From Acetobacteraceae bacterium (GTDB lineage: Bacteria; Pseudomonadota; Alphaproteobacteria; Acetobacterales; Acetobacteraceae), in the NCBI GenBank assembly GCA_027306955.1, contig DAHUXX010000154.1, forward strand, positions 1-10,959: 10,959 bases of DNA, read 5' to 3'. The position numbers were made by a program, and so were the translations under genes. Shown here one piece after another: positions 6,398 to 10,959 of the stretch (within the stretch, counting starts at the first letter, position 1; each line of letters starts with the position of its first letter). The notes under the pieces were generated by a model. That model worked only from the letters and a program-made list of their open reading frames with translations, was not told the origin of the DNA and did no database searches.

Positions 6398-6826
6398 CTA
6401 ATCCATCCCCCCGAACATCGTCGCCAGCAGCCCCAGCACCAGGTTCAGCGTGATCAGCCAGCGGATGGTGTTGATCGCCGCGGCTGCCCCGGCCGTCTCG
6501 GTCGCGGCGCGCAGCCGCTTGTAGGGTCCGAACCAGATGACGAGGAACACCGCCGCCATCACCACGCCCAGCACCGCCATCGCCCGCACCGGCCACGGCG
6601 CCCAACCGAACTTCCCATAGCCGGTCGCGATCATCCGCGCCCCGGAGAGCAGCATGAACGGCATCGCCACCCACACCACCGGCAGGAACCGCCGCAGCAC
6701 GCCCCGGTGCAGCGCGACCCGCGCTTCGGGGTCGAGCCCGCCCATCGCCGGGCGCAGGATCAGGAGCGCGAAGAACATGCCGCCCACCCAGACGGCCCCG
6801 GCGATCGCGTGCAGCCCCAGCAGCAT
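6398..6826 (-). CDS. CopD-like (COG5615-type) four-helix integral membrane protein
   Basis: This is a small inner-membrane protein of 142 residues. Helix 1 (about 1-25) contains GLHAIAGAVWVGGMFFALLILRP, typical of the CopD-like family, with H6 as a candidate ligand. Further helices lie near 46-66 (VLRRFLPVVWVAMPFMLLSG just before and within), 79-101 (VRAMAVLGVVMAAVFLVIWFGPYKR) and 118-137 (NTIRWLITLNLVLGLLATMFG). The family is loosely linked to copper handling or heme-associated membrane proteins, but no function is established. ATG 6826 is preferred because GGAGG lies 10 bases upstream. The frame stays open to a TTG at 6964, which would add 46 residues and overlap the ParA gene, but that TTG lacks a ribosome site. 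It is probably co-transcribed with the upstream ParA-like gene. Confidence 0.75.
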   Translation of the reverse strand: MLLGLHAIAGAVWVGGMFFALLILRPAMGGLDPEARVALHRGVLRRFLPVVWVAMPFMLLSGARMIATGYGKFGWAPWPVRAMAVLGVVMAAVFLVIWFGPYKRLRAATETAGAAAAINTIRWLITLNLVLGLLATMFGGMD

Positions 6827-6951
6827 GAAGATTTCGCCTCCGAACTGATAAACCAGCCACCCGTGCAGCGCATGCAGCGGCCCCAGCACTGGTGCCAGCA
6901 GATGATGGGCAAGGGAGCGCGCGAAGTCATAGTACGGCCGCAGCAGGTTCT

Positions 6952-7575
6952 TTATTTGTTCCAAAACCGTGTCGTCTCTTCCAGCACCGCCGAGAGTTCC
7001 GCCGCCGCCGGCGAGCGCGGCGCAGTCTCCGTCACGCCCGCCCCGCGCGCGAACGCGGTCGCGAAAGCCACGCGGTTACCCAGCACCGCGCCGAGCCGCG
7101 CCCATCCAGCCTCCGCTATGGCCGCCTCCGCCGCGGCGCGCAAGGCGCCCGTCGCCGGCGCGCGGTTCAGCAGCAGCACCGCACGCCGCCCTTCCTCCGC
7201 CGCCAGCTTCAGCGTCCCCGCCGCCGCCCACAAATCCGGCGGCGAGGGTTGCACCGGCACCAGCACCAGGTCCGCCGCCCGCACCGCACGCCGCGCGTCC
7301 TCGTCCACCACCGGCGGGGAATCCACCACCACCGCCCCATGCCCGCGCCGCAGCCGCTCGAGTTCCGCGTCCATCCGCCAGCCCGAAACCTGGGAGAGCG
7401 TGATCGCCGGCTCCCGCGCGCCGCGCAGCCCATGCCAGCGCGCCAGCGACCGCTGCGGGTCGATATCCAGCACCGCCACAGCCATCGACGCCGCCAGCGC
7501 AGCCGCCAGGTTGGCCGCGATCGTCGTCTTCCCCGCGCCACCCTTCTGCTGCGCGACCGCGATCACCATCGCCAT
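6952..7575 (-). CDS. Orphan ParA-family ATPase
   Basis: This is a 207-residue deviant-Walker P-loop ATPase of the ParA/MinD superfamily. Evidence: strand VIAVAQQ followed by KGGAGKTT (11-18, signature lysine K11 and P-loop K16), the A' motif VLDIDPQRSLARW (35-47, D39), Walker B AVVVDSPP (81-88, D85), and the later strand-rich segments DLVLVPVQPSPPDLW and AVLLLNRA. Such proteins dimerise on ATP and position DNA, plasmids or protein clusters. It lacks the N-terminal DNA-binding extension of the larger plasmid ParA proteins. No ParB gene lies beside it and I saw no parS-like site, so cargo is unknown. ATG 7575 has GGGAG 7 bases upstream. It is divergent from nnr, and the CopD-like gene follows on the same strand. 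Confidence 0.88.
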   Translation of the reverse strand: MAMVIAVAQQKGGAGKTTIAANLAAALAASMAVAVLDIDPQRSLARWHGLRGAREPAITLSQVSGWRMDAELERLRRGHGAVVVDSPPVVDEDARRAVRAADLVLVPVQPSPPDLWAAAGTLKLAAEEGRRAVLLLNRAPATGALRAAAEAAIAEAGWARLGAVLGNRVAFATAFARGAGVTETAPRSPAAAELSAVLEETTRFWNK

Positions 7576-7615
7576 GCCAAATCTCCCGCCCCGACTCCGC
7601 TGTCGCGAACGAGGC

Positions 7616-7621
7616 TACAAT
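7616..7621 (+). promoter_or_regulatory. Candidate -10 element for a leaderless nnr transcript
   Basis: TACAAT at 7616-7621 matches the sigma-70 -10 consensus at five of six positions and lies 6 bases before the nnr ATG (7628). Transcription would begin at or next to the ATG. No ribosome site stands at the normal distance (the only purine run, GAGG at 7611-7614, is 13 bases away). The -35 region is not recognisable, so support is moderate. Confidence 0.4.
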
Positions 7622-7627
7622 GCGCGC

Positions 7628-8902
7628 ATGACCCTGCGCGAAATTCTCACCCCCGCCCAGCACGCCATCGCCGACGCCCACGCCGGAGCCCCCTTCGCCA
7701 CGCTCGTCGCCGCCGCCGGCCGCGCCGTGGCCAGGGCGATCCGCGCCCGCTACCGGCCCTGCCGCGTCGCCGTGCTCTGCGGCCCCGGCAACAACGGCGC
7801 GGACGGACGCGCCGCGGCCCGCCACCTTGCCGCCTGGGGCTGGCCCGTCTCCTTCGACCCGCGGGATAGCGCCCGCGCCGACCTCGCCATCGACGCCTTC
7901 CTCGGCGCCGGCCTCAACCGCGACCTGCCGGAATCCATGGCCGCCCCCCTGCGCGCCGCGCCGCGCGTCGTCGCGATCGACGTCCCGAGCGGCCTCGACG
8001 GCGCCACCGGCCAGCCCCGCGGCGAGGTCCGCGCCGCGGAGCTCACCATCACCTTCCTGCGCCTCAAGCCCGGCCATGTCCTGCTCCCCGGCCGCGCCCT
8101 GTGCGGAGAAATCCACCTTGCCGACATCGGCCACGCACCCCAGGCCGTCACCGCGGCCGTCGCGACGACCTTCCTTAACGTCCTCGACCCCGCGGACCTC
8201 CCGCACCCAGACGCCACCAGCCACAAATACACGCGCGGCACCGTGACCGTCCTCGCCGGCCCGCTCCCCGGCGCCGCCCAGCTCGCCGCGATGGCCGCCC
8301 GCCGCGCCGGCGCCGGCCTGGTCGGCCTCCTCGGCGCCCCGCTGCCGGAGCCGGGCATCCTGCTGGACCAAAACCTCGACGCCATCCTCGCCGACCCCCG
8401 CCGCCGTGTCGTCGTCTGCGGCGCCGGCGGGGCAGGGGCGCTGGCCCCGCGCCTCATCGCCGCCGGCCGGCAGGTGGTGGCGGACGCCGACGCCCTCGCC
8501 CACGACGTCACGGGTGCCGCCATCATCACCCCCCACGAAGCCGAGTTCGCGCGCGCCTTCGGCAACCTGGGCCCCGACAAGCTCGCCGCCGCCCGCGCGG
8601 TCGCCCAGCGCACCGGCGCCGTCGTCATCCTCAAGGGCCACGCCACCATCATCGCCGCCCCGGACGGGCGCGTGGCCATCAACGCCAACGCCCCCGCCTG
8701 GCTTGCCACGGCCGGCACCGGCGACGTGCTCGCGGGGCTCGCCGCCGGCCTCCTCGCCCAGGGCATGGCTCCTTGGGAGGCCGCCCGCGTCGCCGTCTTC
8801 CTGCACGGCCGCGCGGCGCAACTCGCCGGCCCCCGCCTCATCGCCGAGGACCTCCTCGCCCATATCCGCCCCGCCTGCCTCGACCCCGGCGCCCCGATGT
8901 GA
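7628..8902 (+). CDS. nnr: Bifunctional NAD(P)H-hydrate epimerase / ADP-dependent NAD(P)H-hydrate dehydratase
   Basis: This cytoplasmic metabolite-repair enzyme, 424 residues, restores damaged NADH and NADPH. The N-terminal YjeF epimerase domain (about 1-170) shows VLCGPGNNGADG (49-60), DAFLGAGLNRDLP (89-101), AIDVPSGLDGATG (116-128) and FLRLKPGH (143-150). The C-terminal ribokinase-like dehydratase domain (about 198-415) shows HKYTRGTVTVLAG, ADADAL (285-290), IITPHEAEF (299-307), VILKGHAT (333-340) and ATAGTGDVLAG (360-370, catalytic D366). It is shorter than the roughly 500-residue norm. About 28 residues seem to be missing after residue 75 compared with E. coli YjeF. The usual GPGLG motif reads GAGGA (265-269). 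The frame is open far upstream, but residue 1 fits the family start, and TACAAT lies 6 bases before. A PLP-enzyme gene follows after 43 bp. Confidence 0.93.
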   Translation: MTLREILTPAQHAIADAHAGAPFATLVAAAGRAVARAIRARYRPCRVAVLCGPGNNGADGRAAARHLAAWGWPVSFDPRDSARADLAIDAFLGAGLNRDLPESMAAPLRAAPRVVAIDVPSGLDGATGQPRGEVRAAELTITFLRLKPGHVLLPGRALCGEIHLADIGHAPQAVTAAVATTFLNVLDPADLPHPDATSHKYTRGTVTVLAGPLPGAAQLAAMAARRAGAGLVGLLGAPLPEPGILLDQNLDAILADPRRRVVVCGAGGAGALAPRLIAAGRQVVADADALAHDVTGAAIITPHEAEFARAFGNLGPDKLAAARAVAQRTGAVVILKGHATIIAAPDGRVAINANAPAWLATAGTGDVLAGLAAGLLAQGMAPWEAARVAVFLHGRAAQLAGPRLIAEDLLAHIRPACLDPGAPM

Positions 8903-8928
8903 CACACGCCCCGCCTCGCAACCCGGCA

Positions 8929-8937
8929 GGGAAGGGG
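8929..8937 (+). promoter_or_regulatory. Ribosome binding site of the PLP-enzyme gene
   Basis: The purine run GGGAAGGGG (8929-8937) ends 8 bases before ATG 8946. This fixes the start, although the reading frame is open for another 180 codons upstream. Confidence 0.75.
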
Positions 8938-8945
8938 ACCGCCCC

Positions 8946-10235
8946 ATGGCACCGGCACGCTACCGCAAGGATCACATCGGCAATCACGCGCTGCATCCGG
9001 AAACCCTGATGCTCGGCTACGGCTACGACCCGGCGCTCTCGGAGGGCGCGGTCAAGCCGCCGGTCTTCCTCACCTCCACCTTCGTCTTCCGCAGCGCCGA
9101 GGAGGGCAGGGACTTCTTCGACTACACCGCCGGCCGCAGGACCCCGCCCATCGGCGACGAGGGCGGCCTCGTCTATTCCCGCTTCAACCACCCCAACAGC
9201 GAGATCGTCGAGGACCGACTCGCCGTGTTCGAGGGTGCCGAGACTGCCATCATCTTCTCGAGCGGCATGTCCGCCATCGCCACGACCCTGCTCACCTGCG
9301 TCCGCCCCGGCGACGCCATCCTCCACTCCCAGCCCCTCTACGGCGGCACGGAGACGCTGCTCACCCGCACCCTCGCCCCGTTCGGCGTCGCCGCCACCGG
9401 CTTCGCCGACGGCGTCAACCCCGCCTCCGTCCGCGCCGCCGCCGAGGCCGCGATGGCCACCGGCCGCGTCAGCGTCATCCTCGTGGAATCCCCCTCCAAC
9501 CCCCTCAACACACTCGTCGACCTCGCGTTGATGCGCGACGTCGCCGGCGACATCGCGGCCCGCCAGAACGGCCACCGCCCCGCCATCCTCTGCGACAACA
9601 CGCTCCTCGGCCCGATCTTCCAGAAGCCGCTCGCCCACGGCGCGGACATCGTCCTCTACTCGCTCACCAAGTACGTCGGCGGCCACTCCGACCTCGTCGC
9701 CGGCGCGGCACTGGGCAGCAAGCGCCACCTCACCCCCATCCGCCTGCTGCGCGGCGCCATCGGCACCCAGCTCGACCCGCATTCCGCCTGGATGCTCTCG
9801 CGCTCGCTGGAAACCCTTTCCCTGCGCATGACCGCCGCCTGCCGCAGCGCGGAAGCCGTCACCCGTTTCCTCGCGAGCCACCCCAACGTCGCCCACGTCT
9901 ACCACCCGTCCCTCCTGCCCGAGACCGACCCCGCCCGCGCCGTCTTCGCCCGCCAGTGCACCGGCGCCGGCACGACCTTCTCCTTTGACGTCCGGGGCGG
10001 CGAGGCGGAGGCCTTCACCGTCCTCAACGCGCTGCAGGTCTTCAAGCTGGCCGTGAGCCTCGGCGGGACGGAATCCCTCGTCTGTCACCCCGCCACCACC
10101 GTCCATTCCGGCGTCCCGCGCGAGGTCCGCGAACGCCTCGGCATCACCGACGCTACCATCCGCGTCTCCATCGGCATCGAGCACGTGGACGACATCATCG
10201 CCGACCTCACCCAGGCCCTCGGCCGCATCGGCTGA
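8946..10235 (+). CDS. Cystathionine gamma-synthase-family PLP-dependent enzyme
   Basis: This is a 429-residue fold-type I enzyme of the Cys/Met metabolism family, acting on sulfur amino acids or activated homoserine. Motifs: YSRFNHPN (77-84), FSSGMSAI (104-111, phosphate-binding turn), PLYGGTETLL (130-139, Y132), LVESPSNP (179-186), LCDNTL (215-220, D217 pairing with the PLP nitrogen), SLTKYVGGHSDLVAG (239-253, K242 forms the Schiff base), SLGGTESLVCHPA (371-383) and IRVSIGIEHVDDI (405-417, R406 for the substrate carboxylate). The LYGG segment has glycine where methionine gamma-lyases carry their characteristic cysteine. The exact reaction (synthase, sulfhydrylase or lyase) cannot be settled from sequence. 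It has its own strong ribosome site and lies 43 bp after nnr, so co-transcription is likely. Confidence 0.92.
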   Translation: MAPARYRKDHIGNHALHPETLMLGYGYDPALSEGAVKPPVFLTSTFVFRSAEEGRDFFDYTAGRRTPPIGDEGGLVYSRFNHPNSEIVEDRLAVFEGAETAIIFSSGMSAIATTLLTCVRPGDAILHSQPLYGGTETLLTRTLAPFGVAATGFADGVNPASVRAAAEAAMATGRVSVILVESPSNPLNTLVDLALMRDVAGDIAARQNGHRPAILCDNTLLGPIFQKPLAHGADIVLYSLTKYVGGHSDLVAGAALGSKRHLTPIRLLRGAIGTQLDPHSAWMLSRSLETLSLRMTAACRSAEAVTRFLASHPNVAHVYHPSLLPETDPARAVFARQCTGAGTTFSFDVRGGEAEAFTVLNALQVFKLAVSLGGTESLVCHPATTVHSGVPREVRERLGITDATIRVSIGIEHVDDIIADLTQALGRIG

Positions 10236-10271
10236 AACGGCCTCTTGCGGTCGCGGCCGCCGCATTTCCTG

Positions 10272-10277
10272 TATAAG
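10272..10277 (+). promoter_or_regulatory. Candidate -10 element upstream of malonyl-CoA decarboxylase
   Basis: TATAAG (10272-10277) stands out as an AT-rich pocket in the 68-bp gap after the PLP-enzyme gene. The nearest -35-like hexamer, TTGCGG (10245-10250), is 21 bases upstream, longer than the usual 16-18. Initiation would fall around 10284, leaving a leader of about 20 bases before GTG 10304. Confidence 0.35.
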
Positions 10278-10303
10278 GACGCCTCCCGCCCACGGAGCCC
10301 GCC

Positions 10304-10959
10304 GTGCCCGACACCGCCTTGCCAACCGCCCCCAGCGCCACCGCGGCGAACAACGCCGCCCCCGTCCCCGCGACGAAGCCGGAGCAGGCGCCCGCCTCCT
10401 TCCTTGCCACCCGCCTGTTCGACCGCGCGCTGGCGCGCATCACCAGCGTCTGGCGCGAGATGGCGGCCTCGGTCGGCGGCGAGGACGAGGGCATCGAGGC
10501 GCAGATGAAGGCCTGCCTGGCCGGCCGCGGCGGCGAGGTCTCCGCCCGCAACCGCGCCGCCCGCCTGGCGCAATCCTACCTCGCCCGCGACGAAGCCGGC
10601 CGCCACGAATTCCTCTCCACCCTCGCCACGTTCGACACGGACGTGGCGTCCATCCGCGAGCAGGCCGCCGCCCTCCCGGACGGCGACCCGCTGGCCCTTG
10701 CCAAACTTCGCCGCGCGCTGGAACCCCCGCGCCGCCGCCTGCTCACCCAGTTCACCTCCATCCCGGACGGCATCCGCTTCCTCGTGGACCTGCGCGCCGC
10801 CCTCCTCGCGCAGGGCCGCGAGGACAAATCCGTCGCCGCGCTGGAAGACGACCTGAAGACTCTCCTCGCCGGCTGGTTCGACGTCGGCTTCCTCGAACTG
10901 CGCCAGATCGACTGGTCGAGCCCCGCCTCGCTCCTCGAAAAACTCGTCGGCTACGAGGC
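10304..10959 (+). CDS. Malonyl-CoA decarboxylase, 3'-truncated by window edge
   Basis: Translation from GTG 10304 gives 218 residues and continues past the window. The enzyme converts malonyl-CoA to acetyl-CoA and CO2. Residues 1-30 are an Ala/Pro-rich, probably disordered leader. Then comes the helical oligomerisation domain of the family: RNRAARLAQSYLARDEAGRHEFLSTLATFDTDV (82-114), LRRALEPPRRRLLTQF (135-150), GIRFLVDLRAALL (156-168). The diagnostic block is LKTLLAGWFDVGFLELRQIDW (184-204) followed by SSPASLLEKLVGYE (205-218). In family members this continues into an EAVH-type segment and a GNAT-like catalytic domain, here out of view. GGAG at 10294-10297, 6 bases before the GTG, supports the start. 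Matches are to remembered family patterns, so catalytic residues are unverified. Confidence 0.85.
   Translation, partial: MPDTALPTAPSATAANNAAPVPATKPEQAPASFLATRLFDRALARITSVWREMAASVGGEDEGIEAQMKACLAGRGGEVSARNRAARLAQSYLARDEAGRHEFLSTLATFDTDVASIREQAAALPDGDPLALAKLRRALEPPRRRLLTQFTSIPDGIRFLVDLRAALLAQGREDKSVAALEDDLKTLLAGWFDVGFLELRQIDWSSPASLLEKLVGYE

Noticed and set aside
6952..7575. Plasmid partition locus.
   Set aside because: Only a lone ParA-like ATPase is present, with no ParB gene, no repeated centromere-like sites and no replication gene nearby.
6374..7627. In-frame upstream extension of nnr giving an 842-residue protein.
   Set aside because: The added part is antisense to the CopD-like and ParA genes, rich in Arg/His/Pro/Gln and unlike any domain. 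The Nnr N-terminus fits ATG 7628.
7076..8947. 623-codon open frame on the minus strand across nnr and part of the ParA gene.
   Set aside because: It spans two divergently arranged recognised genes and reads as low-complexity Gly/Ala/Asp-rich sequence, so it is a high-GC artefact.
8946..10235. Methionine gamma-lyase assignment.
   Set aside because: The active-site segment reads LYGG (131-134) rather than the LYGC typical of methionine gamma-lyases, so the broader family name is safer.
10236..10263. Intrinsic terminator after the PLP-enzyme gene.
   Set aside because: GCGGCCGC is a short palindrome and pairing around it is poor. There is no convincing stem followed by a T-run.
8838..10325. 495-codon open frame on the minus strand opposite the PLP-enzyme gene.
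   Set aside because: It has no recognisable domain and the plus strand encodes an intact Cys/Met-family enzyme with all PLP motifs.

Overview
The window is a very GC-rich, densely coding bacterial chromosome segment. Third codon positions are dominated by C and G, gaps are short, and neighbouring genes often overlap. The gene families (Dpp-type peptide transporter, ArsR/NIPSNAP pair, COG5615/CopD-like membrane protein, malonyl-CoA decarboxylase) fit a Pseudomonadota species, probably alpha- or betaproteobacterial. I cannot place it more precisely. There are no rRNA or tRNA genes, insertion sequences or CRISPR arrays, and no gene-free stretch over 300 bases.

Positions 1-5182 (+ strand) hold a five-gene dipeptide/oligopeptide ABC importer: the 3' part of the substrate-binding protein (dppA-like), two permeases (dppB, dppC) and two ATPases (dppD, dppF). 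A perfect 12-bp inverted repeat lies between binding protein and first permease. The first permease seems to use an ATT start codon. dppB/dppC and dppD/dppF are joined by stop/start overlaps. dppC and dppD are joined by four 14-bp tandem repeats, each of which is a complete five-codon ORF overlapping the next by ATGA. This relay of micro-ORFs is the most unusual thing in the window.

Positions 5216-6384 hold a divergent pair: an ArsR-type winged-helix regulator with an extended cysteine-bearing C-terminal part (- strand) and a small NIPSNAP-family protein (+ strand). The shared 131-bp spacer carries a dyad and a repeated half-site. The regulator probably controls the NIPSNAP gene and perhaps itself.

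Positions 6398-7575 (- strand) encode an orphan ParA-like ATPase followed by a four-helix CopD/COG5615-like membrane protein.

Positions 7628-10235 (+ strand) hold a compact bifunctional NAD(P)H-hydrate repair enzyme (nnr), transcribed divergently from the ParA gene, then a cystathionine gamma-synthase-family PLP enzyme 43 bp downstream. At 10304 the 5' part of a malonyl-CoA decarboxylase gene begins and runs off the window.

Apart from the transporter, the genes look like ordinary housekeeping and accessory metabolism. I see no convincing new multi-gene system. The leads worth checking are translational and regulatory: the micro-ORF relay, the ATT start, two possible leaderless genes, and the shortened Nnr.
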